From an uncultured Clostridia bacterium (lineage in GTDB: Bacteria > Bacillota > Clostridia > TANB77 > CAG-508), in the NCBI GenBank assembly GCA_934129895.1, contig CAKOWY010000001.1:496001-560000 (forward strand): a stretch of DNA of 64,000 bases, in the 5' to 3' direction. This document shows positions 8,556 to 16,898 of this stretch, piece by piece; positions within the stretch are counted from its first letter, which is position 1; each line of letters starts with the position of its first letter. The notes beneath the pieces were generated by a model. It saw only the letters and a program-made list of their open reading frames with translations, had not been told where the DNA came from and made no database searches. The position numbers and the translations under genes were made by a program.

Positions 8556-9639
8556 AGTTATTATCAAATTCATTTGTTATATATCTACTTTGAATATCAA
8601 TTATTTTTTCATATTCATTTTTTAAGATATCTAAAAATATATCTGCGATTTGAGGATCAAATTGAGATCCTTTACATCTTTCAATTTCTCCAATAACAAT
8701 ATCTAATGCTAATGCATTTCTGTAACTTCTTTTACTTGTCATTGCATCAAATGTATCTGCAACTGCTGCAATTCTTGCAAATAGAGGAATTTCTTTGCCT
8801 TTTAATCCTTCTGGATATCCTCTTCCATCAAATCTTTCATGATGATATTTTACTATTGGAACCATATCTTTAAATGCTTCTGCATCCTCTAAAATATGTG
8901 CACCAATTGTAGGATGTTTCTTGATTTCTGCATATTCTTCATCTGTTAATTTAGCTTCTTTTAATAATATTCTATCTGGAATACCAATTTTTCCTATATC
9001 ATGGAATAACCCACCTATACGTAAAATTCTTAAGTCTTCTTCAGATAGCCCCATTTTTTCTCCAATTAAAACAGAATATTCTGAAACTCTATCAGAATGT
9101 CCTCTTGTATAACTATCTTTTGCTTCTACTGCATATCTTAATGTTTGCACAGTTTCCAAATATGCTTTTTCTAATTGTTCTTTTGACTCCTGTAACTCTT
9201 TATTTATTTTTCGTATTTGATTCATTTGTTCAAGAGATTTTATTCCAGACTCAATTAATAAAAGTAATTGATCAAATTTATCACTTTTCTCACAATATCC
9301 TTGAATATCAAGTCTTTTTATAGTTTCTAATGGTGGAGCTAAATCCTTATGACCTGTCAATAATAAAATATATAAATCTTTATTAAACTTTCTTATTTCT
9401 TCTACGACTTCATCACCATGTAACGGAGTCATCATAAAATCTAATAACATCATGTCAAAGTGTTCATTTTTTACTCTCTCTATTGCCTCAATTGGATCTG
9501 TTAATCCAACAAAATCATATTCTGTTCTCTTTAAAAAAACAGATAAAGAATCTATTATTCCTGATTCATCATCTACTGCAATTATTTTATATTTTTCATG
9601 TTCTTTATTATTTAATTCATTTTGAAGTGCTTTTCTCAT
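8554..9639 (-). CDS. Response regulator with HD-GYP phosphodiesterase domain
   Basis: Two-component output protein predicted to hydrolyse cyclic di-GMP. The N-terminal receiver domain (about residues 17-135) has the acidic pocket VDDE and the phospho-acceptor Asp in MLLDFMM. A coiled-coil linker follows, and then an HD-GYP domain (about 165-345) with GLFHDIGKIGIPD and HHERFDGRGYPEGLKG. All HD and GYP residues are present, so activity is plausible. The C-terminal tail is short. No histidine kinase lies beside it. Length 361 residues is normal for RpfG-like regulators. The nearby degenerate GGDEF protein at 49.2 kb hints at c-di-GMP use, although that is only suggestive. Confidence 0.9.
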   Translation of the reverse strand: MRKALQNELNNKEHEKYKIIAVDDESGIIDSLSVFLKRTEYDFVGLTDPIEAIERVKNEHFDMMLLDFMMTPLHGDEVVEEIRKFNKDLYILLLTGHKDLAPPLETIKRLDIQGYCEKSDKFDQLLLLIESGIKSLEQMNQIRKINKELQESKEQLEKAYLETVQTLRYAVEAKDSYTRGHSDRVSEYSVLIGEKMGLSEEDLRILRIGGLFHDIGKIGIPDRILLKEAKLTDEEYAEIKKHPTIGAHILEDAEAFKDMVPIVKYHHERFDGRGYPEGLKGKEIPLFARIAAVADTFDAMTSKRSYRNALALDIVIGEIERCKGSQFDPQIADIFLDILKNEYEKIIDIQSRYITNEFDNN

Positions 9640-9726
9640 CCGTTTTCTTCACCTCTTCTTATTAATTTATCGACATTATATTAGTTTAATAAAAAAAAAT
9701 CAAGTATTTTTCGACAATTTTTTTTA

Positions 9727-10074
9727 TTATTCAAGGCCGAAACTAACTCCCAAAGCATTATTCAATTTATTCATTATGTCTGAATCATCGATGTGGCCTA
9801 TCTTTTCCTTAAGTCTACTCTTGTCAATTGTACGTATCTGTTCAGCTAAAACAACCGAGTTACTTTTTAATCCACTAGTCTTTTCTCCTATTTCTATATG
9901 AGTTGGAAGTTTAGTCTTATTTGTTTGTGATGTTATAGCAGCTGCAATTACAGTAGGACTATATTTATTTCCCATATCATTTTGTATTATTAAAACTGGT
10001 CTTATACCACCCTGTTCTGACCCAATAACTGGACTTAAATCTGCATAAAACATATCTCCTCTTTTTATTATCAT
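9727..10074 (-). CDS. ndoA: EndoA/MazF-type mRNA endoribonuclease
   Basis: Toxin-type RNase of the PemK/MazF family. The family signature is present: RGDMFYADLSPVIGSEQGG, RPVLIIQND and VIAAAITSQ, then PTHIEI. About 115 residues is typical of Bacillus EndoA. A frame opens at GTG 10083, but AGGAG is spaced correctly for the ATG at 10074. No antitoxin of the EndoAI/MazE type is visible directly upstream. The adjacent upstream gene is an anchored GerS-like protein, so the cognate antitoxin is either elsewhere or lost. In many Clostridia the gene does stand without an adjacent antitoxin. Confidence 0.9.
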   Translation of the reverse strand: MIIKRGDMFYADLSPVIGSEQGGIRPVLIIQNDMGNKYSPTVIAAAITSQTNKTKLPTHIEIGEKTSGLKSNSVVLAEQIRTIDKSRLKEKIGHIDDSDIMNKLNNALGVSFGLE

Positions 10075-10165
10075 TTTCTTCACTCCTAAAATTACTATAT
10101 ATTAAGTCTATATATTCGTATTTTATTTATATCTTAACTTGAAGCAAAGATAACACAATTACATA

Positions 10166-10771
10166 TTAATTAATCTTCACTTCATTATATAATATGTAAA
10201 TTATAGATTTTTGCTTATTATCTATTATTTCCATTTTTATTGGAAGTCCTGTTTCTTTACTAATATGTAATGCTTTTTCTTTTAAATATATATTTTCCAA
10301 TTTACTATTTGTTTTCATTATTATTTCTCCATTTTTTTCTTCATATTTTGATTCATTAGAAGTATTATAGTCTTCTATAAAACTTGATAAATCTAAACAA
10401 TTATCAGTTATATATTCATAGTTTTCTAGAATTTTTTCTAAACTTAATTGTGAATTTTCTATTTTTAAGTTTGTTCCATCATATTGTATTTTTACTCCTG
10501 CAATATTACTGGGTTCTACTATTTCTTGTGAACTTGCATTAGGTTTTTGATACATTTGTTTTATTATATATTTATTATTATTTTTATTGCTATTAACAGT
10601 AACTGTTATTTGTGTTTCATAAGAATTAAGATTTAATATATAATCTACGATTTTTTGACTATCTTTATTATTACCGTTTTTTTCTGTTTTAAAACCTTTT
10701 TTCAAAAAATATATACCTCCAACTAAAACTAAAATTGTAACTAATAAAATTAACCAATATTTCTTTTTCAT
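10166..10771 (-). CDS. Membrane-anchored GerS/LolA-like protein
   Basis: A 201-residue exported protein with one N-terminal transmembrane helix or uncleaved signal (YWLILLVTILVLVGGIYFL). The rest resembles the LolA/GerS-like beta fold: IVDYILNLNSYETQITVTVNSN, then YKxxYxKP-like IIKQMYQKP, and late LPIKMEIIDN. In Clostridia such proteins are annotated as germination lipoprotein GerS-related. There is no lipobox cysteine, so anchoring would be by the helix. Function is inferred only from fold-like similarity. It sits upstream of the EndoA gene on the same strand with a 91-base gap. Confidence 0.6.
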   Translation of the reverse strand: MKKKYWLILLVTILVLVGGIYFLKKGFKTEKNGNNKDSQKIVDYILNLNSYETQITVTVNSNKNNNKYIIKQMYQKPNASSQEIVEPSNIAGVKIQYDGTNLKIENSQLSLEKILENYEYITDNCLDLSSFIEDYNTSNESKYEEKNGEIIMKTNSKLENIYLKEKALHISKETGLPIKMEIIDNKQKSIIYILYNEVKIN

Positions 10772-10842
10772 TTTATTTTCCTTTCATATTTCATTTTTAA
10801 ATATTTATTAATTTTAAAAGTTTTTTATAACTATATTAAGCA

Positions 10843-10875
10843 AAATAGATAAGTACAAATTGTACTTATCTATTT
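10843..10875 (-). terminator. Long palindrome after the 10.9-kb membrane protein gene
   Basis: A perfect 16-bp inverted repeat (AAATAGATAAGTACAA and complement, one-base loop) lies four bases beyond the stop codon of the minus-strand gene at 10879. It probably terminates that transcript, although the minus-strand T-run after the stem is short. A protein-binding role is possible. Confidence 0.65.
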
Positions 10876-10878
10876 GTC

Positions 10879-11337
10879 TTACTTTATTTTTTTCTCAAAG
10901 AATTCTGTAACTTTGACTGGCAAAATTACTAACAAAAAAACAATCACTCCCAAAAGCAAAATCACGATTATCGAGCATATCAAATCATTGATTAAATATA
11001 ATACTTTGTCCAATAACACATTGACCATTTCTGTTAAAATCTCAGCAACAATAAGAAATATACTTATTAAAAACTCTTTTTTGCTCAATAATATTACACA
11101 TAAGCTATTATTTTTTAAAACAGATTTTTCACATTTTCCAATTATCTCTAATGTTTGGAACATCAGTATAAAACTTAATGATATAGTAACTATCATTACA
11201 ATAATCCATTTGTCATTTTCTGTATATGTTCCAATAAGAATCAAACTCAATACTAAAGATGACATTAGCAAAAAAATATTCTTGATCTTTTCTTTCGCGC
11301 TAATTGTTATAATTTTCTCTTTGATTGTATTCATCAT
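10879..11337 (-). CDS. Hypothetical four-helix membrane protein
   Basis: I do not recognise this 152-residue protein. It has about four hydrophobic segments (residues 20-40, 44-65, 88-108, 115-140), short connecting loops and a charged C-terminus (EFFEKKIK). AGGAGAAAT precedes a double ATG at 11337. It lies 116 bases downstream of the CHAP-ChW hydrolase gene on the same strand. A small multi-helix protein beside a lysin-like enzyme could suggest a holin-like role, but the length and helix count do not match a holin family I know. Confidence 0.55.
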   Translation of the reverse strand: MMNTIKEKIITISAKEKIKNIFLLMSSLVLSLILIGTYTENDKWIIVMIVTISLSFILMFQTLEIIGKCEKSVLKNNSLCVILLSKKEFLISIFLIVAEILTEMVNVLLDKVLYLINDLICSIIVILLLGVIVFLLVILPVKVTEFFEKKIK

Positions 11338-11453
11338 ATTTCTCCTAACAAATTATTGTGATGTTTTTCGTTCATATATGTCAACTCCATTTGGAGATAA
11401 AAAAATTAATATTGTTATTATAGCACTACTCTCTATCAATTACCATATTTATA

Positions 11454-12260
11454 TTAAATTATTTTTATTTTAAATGCTTCAAGCCTTAATGTTTTTCCTT
11501 CTGTCCCAATATGAATTTGTGTTCCTTTTGAAACTGGCATCCAACCAACATCTTGAACATGCTCCTGAACTTGTAATGTCTTGTTTGATTTTATTTCAAT
11601 TGCTTCAATTCTTCTATTCTCGCCAGTAGTTCCTGCTACTTCTCCATTTTTTACAAATTTTCCCCATCCAAGTCCATCCATGTGTACTCTATATGATAAT
11701 TCTATTCCATTATTCCCTTGTAGCACTATCGCTTCAATCTGTCTTGCCTCACCAACTGTTCCTGCTACTTCTCCAAGTTTTTTCCATTCAGTCCAACCTA
11801 TATCTTGCAAATGGACTTTATATTGGATATTGGTTTGTGTAATTATTTTGCTCTGATCCTTTGCCCTTAAAACTCCTAATAGTCCTTTATATGAATGTGT
11901 TACTTTATGAACAATTTTGTTTTCCCAATTTAAATCATAGGAATTAAATTCATTATTGTTCCCTTCGCCTGTCGCTATTGCTAAATGTCCATATTTGCTT
12001 CCTATTTTTTCTCCCCAAACACATATATCACCTTTTTGCGGTATTAATTGATTTGCGTTTTCTATTTTAATGAAAATGTCTTTAAATGGTAATTTGCTAA
12101 AATTATTGTAATAATCTTTAGCATTTCCCCATGTTCCGCCTTTTATCCCAAATACTTTATCTATATACATCTTTATTAAGTCTACACATTGTATTCCAGA
12201 TACTCCATCATAATCAAAAGACTTTCCATTATATTCATTTATAAACTCTTGATAATTCAT
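11454..12260 (-). CDS. CHAP-domain peptidoglycan hydrolase with ChW repeats
   Basis: Predicted cell-wall amidase or endopeptidase. The N-terminal CHAP domain has its catalytic cysteine at residue 25 (GIQCVDLIK) and histidine at residue 92 (KYGHLAIATG). After about residue 145 come three clostridial hydrophobic W (ChW) repeats, recognisable by DIGWTEWKKLGEVAGT, GLGWGKFVKNGEVAGT and DVGWMPVSKGTQIHIG, a wall-binding module. No signal peptide is visible, which resembles phage-type endolysins that depend on a holin. It lies downstream of a tRNA operon and near a damaged M15 peptidase, so it may be a domesticated prophage lysin. That origin is inference. Confidence 0.85.
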   Translation of the reverse strand: MNYQEFINEYNGKSFDYDGVSGIQCVDLIKMYIDKVFGIKGGTWGNAKDYYNNFSKLPFKDIFIKIENANQLIPQKGDICVWGEKIGSKYGHLAIATGEGNNNEFNSYDLNWENKIVHKVTHSYKGLLGVLRAKDQSKIITQTNIQYKVHLQDIGWTEWKKLGEVAGTVGEARQIEAIVLQGNNGIELSYRVHMDGLGWGKFVKNGEVAGTTGENRRIEAIEIKSNKTLQVQEHVQDVGWMPVSKGTQIHIGTEGKTLRLEAFKIKII

Positions 12261-12308
12261 ACATCTCTCCTTTGAATTATTATATTCAAATACAGAAAAT
12301 TTGGATAC

Positions 12309-12346
12309 AAAAAAAGAAGTAGTAACAATTTACTACTTCTTTTTTT
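12309..12346 (-). terminator. Terminator of the Val-Asp-Phe tRNA operon
   Basis: A perfect 17-bp inverted repeat (AAAAAAAGAAGTAGTAA and complement, four-base loop) lies 43 bases beyond tRNA-Phe on the minus strand and ends in a seven-base T-run. Confidence 0.92.
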
Positions 12347-12388
12347 CTAGCTGTTCATAAAAATATACTTTTCTAACAACTTATTTCC

Positions 12389-12464
12389 TGGTGGCTTCAA
12401 GTGGAATCGAACCACTGACACGGGGATTTTCAGTCCCCTGCTCTACCAACTGAGCTATAAAGCC
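12389..12464 (-). tRNA. tRNA-Phe (anticodon GAA)
   Basis: 76-nt cloverleaf with encoded CCA. Acceptor GGCTTTA pairs with TGAAGCC (one G-T pair), the D-loop contains AGCTCAGTTGGTAGAGC, the anticodon loop is CTGAAAA with GAA, and the T-arm has GGTTCGATTCC. It is last in a three-tRNA operon. Confidence 0.97.
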
Positions 12465-12490
12465 ATACTCCATATTTTTATATAAAAAAA

Positions 12491-12567
12491 TGGCGACCTG
12501 GAACGGGCTCGAACCGTCGACCTCTAGCGTGACAGGCTAGCGTTCTAACCAACTGAACTACCAGGCC
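12491..12567 (-). tRNA. tRNA-Asp (anticodon GTC)
   Basis: 77-nt cloverleaf with encoded CCA. The acceptor stem is GGCCTGG/CCAGGTC, the anticodon loop is CTGTCAC with GTC, and the T-arm is GGTTCGAGCCC. It is the middle gene of the operon, 26 bases from tRNA-Phe. Confidence 0.97.
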
Positions 12568-12575
12568 GTAAAACA

Positions 12576-12651
12576 TGGTGGTCGCTATAGGGCTCGAACC
12601 TATGACCCTCTGCTTGTAAGGCAGATGCTCTCCCAGCTGAGCTAAGCGACC
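12576..12651 (-). tRNA. tRNA-Val (anticodon TAC)
   Basis: 76-nt cloverleaf with encoded CCA. The acceptor stem is GGTCGCT/AGCGACC, the anticodon loop contains TTACAAG with TAC, and the T-arm is GGTTCGAGCCC. It is the first gene of the operon, eight bases upstream of tRNA-Asp. Confidence 0.97.
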
Positions 12652-12670
12652 ATGTCTTTCGACATTGATA

Positions 12671-12699
12671 AGTATACTATGTTTTACCAAAATTGTCAA
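12671..12699 (-). promoter_or_regulatory. Promoter of the tRNA operon
   Basis: On the minus strand TTGACA (12699-12694) and TATACT (12676-12671) are separated by 17 bases. The pair ends 19 bases before tRNA-Val. Confidence 0.88.
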
Positions 12700-12744
12700 T
12701 ACATTTTTAAAATTTTTTTATTTTTTTTATAAATTATTTATTTT

Positions 12745-13427
12745 TTACTTTATTGTTGTATTTGTAGCTCCTGTTCCAACAACATTTTCCTGTAAAGACC
12801 TCCATGTATTACATCCTATTATTCCATCAGAAGTTAAACCTCTTGCTGTTTGGTATCTTTTAACTGCTTGAAGTGTTTTACCTCCAAATACACCATCCAA
12901 TCCTCCAGTTGTATATCCCAATGTATTTAAATCATCCTGAGCTATACAAACATAATTTCCTCGTGAATTTTGTCTTATTATTGGATATCCTCCACTACTA
13001 CATGCTGGTGTTCCAAATCTTCTATCAAAGTGAACCCATGTTGGTGAAAGTGATGCAGGTTCTATATAGCTCCATACACCAGAATTTCTAGCACTATTTC
13101 TTAAAACTGTTCTCTGAGCATTTGTTAATGTTTGACCTACATCAAATGCTGTTCCGTGCATAATGTTGGCTCTGATTTCCGATGTCCTCCTTCATAAGGC
13201 CTTTTAAATGCAAATCCAACATATATTGGAGCACCATATATATATCTTTGACTATTCCATGCTTGAATAGTCCTTTTATCAGTCCATAATATATTACTTT
13301 TACTTGAACCTCTAAATTCTTTAACTTTTAAAGTTCCATTAGTATTATATGGCATTGATTCATTTTCACCTCTATAATATGTTTCCATCCTATTCGTATC
13401 TTGATTATATACTAAAATTTTTGCCAT
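12745..13427 (-). pseudogene. Frameshifted M15-like peptidase with peptidoglycan-binding domain
   Basis: Two overlapping open frames (13137-13427 and 12745-13161) read as one protein if one base is restored near 13165-13180. The N-terminal part leads into GFAFKRPYEGGHR. The second frame continues ANIMHGTAFDVGQTL, and later TWVHFDRRFG. These are the zinc-ligand segments of M15-type D,D- or L,D-peptidases (HGxAxDV and HxD). A C-terminal PG_binding_1 domain follows (LNTLGYTTGGLDGVFGGKTLQAV, GLTSDGIIG, TWRSL). The combined 683 bases plus one make 228 codons. The second frame has no ribosome binding site. A clean RBS (AAGGAGG) precedes the first. A single-base deletion is most likely; a sequencing error or -1 recoding cannot be excluded. 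Confidence 0.75.
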
Positions 13428-13471
13428 AAAAAAACCTCCTTATCAAATTATATGATAAAGAGATTTTTTCG

Positions 13472-14224
13472 TTATATTTTTTCTTTACATTTTACAATTA
13501 TTCTTTGTGAACTATCTTTTGTACAAGTAATTAAAGTTACTTCTCTTCTTCCATTTGTTTTTTGTGTTGTATCATCAACATTATCTGGAAGTACTGTATG
13601 AATATCATATACCTCATACTCTACTGTTTTTCCGCTTATTTCGACAATTTGAATTATATCCCCTATATCTAGATTCATAATTCTACTGAAAAATCTTTTA
13701 TTCCAATAATTATGTCCAACTAAGCATAAATTTCCCACCTCATTTGGATTAGGTCCATGAAATTTACAAATTGAAACTTTTAGCAACTCATCACTCCAAT
13801 GATCTAATATAGGATAATCAACCTCTATTTTAGGGATAACAATTCTTGCTATATAATTATATTGATTTCCCTTTTTATCCGTATAAACTGAGGATACAGG
13901 AACATTATTATTTGATTCTATTTCTTCTTTTGCCGTTGTTTCTTTATTCTCGGCTTCTTTTGCTACATCTTGTGTTATTTTTACTATTAAAGAATTTTCT
14001 GTTTCACTAACAAGTGTATCATCATTTTCTTCTTTATTCATATCTTTTAAAATATCATTAGATATTTCTGTTTCTTTATTTCTATCATATTCTGCATAAA
14101 TATATAAAGTTGAAAAACATACCAAAAGAAATGAGGATATTATAAATAAGACTTTGTATATTTTCTTTTTTCTTCTTAGTTCAGGTGTAACATATACCGT
14201 ATCGGTTATCAATATTTGATTCAT
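13472..14224 (-). CDS. Sortase family transpeptidase
   Basis: Membrane-anchored cysteine transpeptidase that cleaves a sorting motif and links proteins to the wall or polymerises pili. The 250-residue protein has an N-terminal helix (VLFIISSFLLVCFSTLYIY, about residues 28-47), an acidic stalk to about 110, and the sortase barrel. The catalytic His is at residue 171 (LVGHNYW), the Cys at 234 (TLITC) and the Arg at 241 (SSQRIIVKC). All three residues are present. The subclass is uncertain and no obvious LPXTG protein lies in the window. It follows a 589-residue anchored protein gene and precedes the damaged M15 peptidase on the same strand, suggesting a small envelope cluster. Confidence 0.88.
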   Translation of the reverse strand: MNQILITDTVYVTPELRRKKKIYKVLFIISSFLLVCFSTLYIYAEYDRNKETEISNDILKDMNKEENDDTLVSETENSLIVKITQDVAKEAENKETTAKEEIESNNNVPVSSVYTDKKGNQYNYIARIVIPKIEVDYPILDHWSDELLKVSICKFHGPNPNEVGNLCLVGHNYWNKRFFSRIMNLDIGDIIQIVEISGKTVEYEVYDIHTVLPDNVDDTTQKTNGRREVTLITCTKDSSQRIIVKCKEKI

Positions 14225-14244
14225 CCTATTTTCCTTTCTTTATA

Positions 14245-16014
14245 TTATTTTTCTTGAATAACTATAGTATCAATTAAATTACTATTTGAATTATAACTCA
14301 TTGATATATCATATTTCTTCTTTTCTTCTATTTTAGTCAATAAGCTTTCAACCAATTCATTATTTGTAGTACCTTTTTCAATATTTAACTTGATATTTAG
14401 TTTTCCTTTGCTACCAGATGTAGATGTTTCTACCATTGTTAACTCAACGTCTTTTAAATTGTCTTTTACGACCTCTAGTAATTGTTTTACATCATCATAA
14501 GATTTTCCTGTTCCAATATAAAACTCAAATTTAGCATTAAATTGATTTTTTTCTAATTGAATTTGTTCTTCATTTACTCCACTACTTTGATCTATTATTA
14601 TTTCATTCCCAGTATATTTGAAAAATTCACTAATATTTTTAGATATTTTGGCAAATAATTCTGTTGAATTAACTTTAGCTAATAACCAGTCATATCTTGT
14701 TTTTAATAATCCTGGTACTTGTGTTACTAGTACTCCAATTGTATTTGATACTGATGTAGCATCTAAATCATTTAAAACAAGATTATTATCTGAATTCAAT
14801 TCCATCTTTTCTGATATTTCGTCATATATATTATTTGTTAGATTTACATTAATCTTTTTAATTCCATTTTTATATTCAACTTTATAATCCATTTTACTGT
14901 TTGATATACCTGTTGAAATATTATATTCTTTAATGTCGTCTCCATTTGTATATTTTACATGTGTTGTATAATTTTCTTCATCTCCAGCAATTGTTTTTGC
15001 CGTATTAACAGCTATTGATATTTCTTTTTCACTATTTAATACATTATATTGTAATTGTGTTGTATTTGCCTTTGAATCAACATATATAACACCTCTTTTT
15101 GTTCCGTAATCAATTTCTAAACCAACTGACTCATTTCCTTTTTTATAAACCATAACTTTGGTAGTTGGCATTTCTGTTACTTCAGCAGTTCTAATAAGAC
15201 TTTCAATATGCTTTTGTAATGCTGGATATTTTTCATATAAATTTGTGAATTTTTCTTCTGAACTTATATCTCTTAAAATTTCTAAAACTAAGTTTTGCAT
15301 ATTATTAGAACTTATTTCTGCTGTATAAATATCAACCTTTTTTTGTTCTGAATTTACTGTTATTATAGAATTAGATTGTTTTGAGAAATTTGACATTTTT
15401 AAAGTATTTACAATAACATTGAAATATTTATTTTTTAATTCCTCTATATTTTCTTTTGATAGTAAATCTTTAATTATTTGTTTTGTTTCATTTGTAGAAT
15501 CTTCTAAATTATTAACATATTCTTCATTACTATCTCCATCTACTAATTGCAATTCTTTATCTAAATCTATGCTTACAAACTTGCTTAATAAATTTGTAAA
15601 TCTTATTCCAACTAGAGAATCTTCTTGAACTCCTTCAAGTTCAATTACATTTTGATCTCCAAATAACAATTTAAAATCTGAATAATTATATCCTACATCT
15701 TTTTGTGTTAAAGCTGTAGCTGTAACTTCATTAAATGGATTTGACATTTCTCCACCTTCTGAATATTCAACATTTAAAGTTGTTCTCATTTCATATTTTT
15801 CTCTATTATTTAAGTTCGTATAATTTTCAATAATTTTTGGATTTGTTATATCCTCAATTTTCTCTACATTTTGTGATAAATATTTAAAAAATACTTCTTT
15901 ATTACTTTTTAACACATCAGTTTTAAAAAATAAAAACAATAATGTTCCAACTATAGCTCCTAATACTAAAACTACTGATAATACTATTATTATAATTTTA
16001 CTACTTTTTTTCAT
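14245..16014 (-). CDS. Large membrane-anchored extracellular protein, unassigned
   Basis: 589-residue protein with a single N-terminal hydrophobic helix (IIIIVLSVVLVLGAIVGTLLFLFF) and a long extracytoplasmic part rich in Asn, Lys, Glu and Thr. Alternating strand-like segments recur (EIDYGTKRGVIYVDSK, YKVEYKNGIKKINVNL, ELTMVETSTSGSKGKLNIKL). It resembles uncharacterised clostridial exported proteins; I cannot name a domain with confidence. No lipobox, LPXTG motif or catalytic motif is seen. It lies between rlmB (four-base gap) and the sortase gene (20-base gap), and all are read in the same direction, so it may be processed by, or function with, the sortase. That link is only positional. Confidence 0.6.
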   Translation of the reverse strand: MKKSSKIIIIVLSVVLVLGAIVGTLLFLFFKTDVLKSNKEVFFKYLSQNVEKIEDITNPKIIENYTNLNNREKYEMRTTLNVEYSEGGEMSNPFNEVTATALTQKDVGYNYSDFKLLFGDQNVIELEGVQEDSLVGIRFTNLLSKFVSIDLDKELQLVDGDSNEEYVNNLEDSTNETKQIIKDLLSKENIEELKNKYFNVIVNTLKMSNFSKQSNSIITVNSEQKKVDIYTAEISSNNMQNLVLEILRDISSEEKFTNLYEKYPALQKHIESLIRTAEVTEMPTTKVMVYKKGNESVGLEIDYGTKRGVIYVDSKANTTQLQYNVLNSEKEISIAVNTAKTIAGDEENYTTHVKYTNGDDIKEYNISTGISNSKMDYKVEYKNGIKKINVNLTNNIYDEISEKMELNSDNNLVLNDLDATSVSNTIGVLVTQVPGLLKTRYDWLLAKVNSTELFAKISKNISEFFKYTGNEIIIDQSSGVNEEQIQLEKNQFNAKFEFYIGTGKSYDDVKQLLEVVKDNLKDVELTMVETSTSGSKGKLNIKLNIEKGTTNNELVESLLTKIEEKKKYDISMSYNSNSNLIDTIVIQEK

Positions 16015-16018
16015 TTGA

Positions 16019-16888
16019 TTAATCCTTTCTTATTCTTTGTTTTACAGATTCATATACAACAATTCCAGTTGAAACTGCTGCATTTAGTGATTCAATATTT
16101 CCTTTCATTGGAATTTTGACTAAAAAGTCACAGTTCTTTTTTACTTTCTCACTAATACCTTTTCCCTCATTACCAATAACAATTCCTAATGGTCCTGTTA
16201 AGTCTTGATTGTAGTAATACTTGTCTGTATCCACAGCTGTTCCACATATCCACAATCCTGCGTTTTTTAGTTCTTCTATTGCATCTGTTATATTTGTTAC
16301 TCTTGCAATTTTCATATATTCTACTGCTCCAGCTGATGTTTTATTAACTGTACTATTAACAGAAGCTGCTCTTCTTTTTGGAATTATTATTCCATGAACT
16401 CCTGCTGTTTCAGCAGTTCTAATTATTGATCCAAGATTATGTGGATCTTCTATTCCATCTAATATTAATACAAATGGATCTTCTCCTCTTTCTTTTGCTG
16501 TATTTAAAATATCATCAATTTCTGAATATTCAAAAGGTGGTACTATTGCAATTACACCTTGATAATTTTCTTCTTGTGCCATTTCTTCCATTTGTCTTTT
16601 ATCTTTTTCAACTACTATTATTTTTCTTTCTTTAGCAATTGCTAAAATTTTATTTATAGAACCATGTCTTTCTCCTCTTGTCACAAATATCTTATTTATA
16701 TCTTTTCCACTTTCTAATAATTCTAGTACTGAATTTCTGCCTTCAATTTGATCATCGAATTTTTTTGTTTCTTCTACATTTTTTTCTGTTTTCTTTTCAT
16801 TATTGTTTCTGTAATCTTTTTTAGTTCGTTCACCTTTATTTTTTTCAAATCGATCTTTTTTATAATATTGCTTTCTATTTTGATTCAT
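16019..16888 (-). CDS. rlmB: 23S rRNA 2'-O-methyltransferase, RlmB/TrmH type (SpoU family)
   Basis: SPOUT-class methyltransferase predicted to modify 23S rRNA. A basic, low-complexity N-terminal tail (about 50 residues) is followed by the substrate-binding domain (IEGRNSVLELLESGKDINKIFVTRG). The trefoil-knot catalytic domain then shows its motifs: LDGIEDPHNLGSIIRTAETAGVHG (split by N-A-E residues), IVIGNEGKGIS and IPMKGNIESLNAAVS. A frame opens at 16909, but AAAGGAG fits the ATG at 16888. It is 10 bases downstream of lepA and probably co-transcribed with it. The knot motifs make the family certain; RlmB rather than another SpoU member is by length and arrangement. Confidence 0.92.
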   Translation of the reverse strand: MNQNRKQYYKKDRFEKNKGERTKKDYRNNNEKKTEKNVEETKKFDDQIEGRNSVLELLESGKDINKIFVTRGERHGSINKILAIAKERKIIVVEKDKRQMEEMAQEENYQGVIAIVPPFEYSEIDDILNTAKERGEDPFVLILDGIEDPHNLGSIIRTAETAGVHGIIIPKRRAASVNSTVNKTSAGAVEYMKIARVTNITDAIEELKNAGLWICGTAVDTDKYYYNQDLTGPLGIVIGNEGKGISEKVKKNCDFLVKIPMKGNIESLNAAVSTGIVVYESVKQRIRKD

Positions 16889-16898
16889 ATTTTCTCCT

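Noticed and set aside
12478..12699. 73-codon minus-strand frame
   Set aside because: It lies entirely over tRNA-Asp and tRNA-Val, whose cloverleaves are complete.
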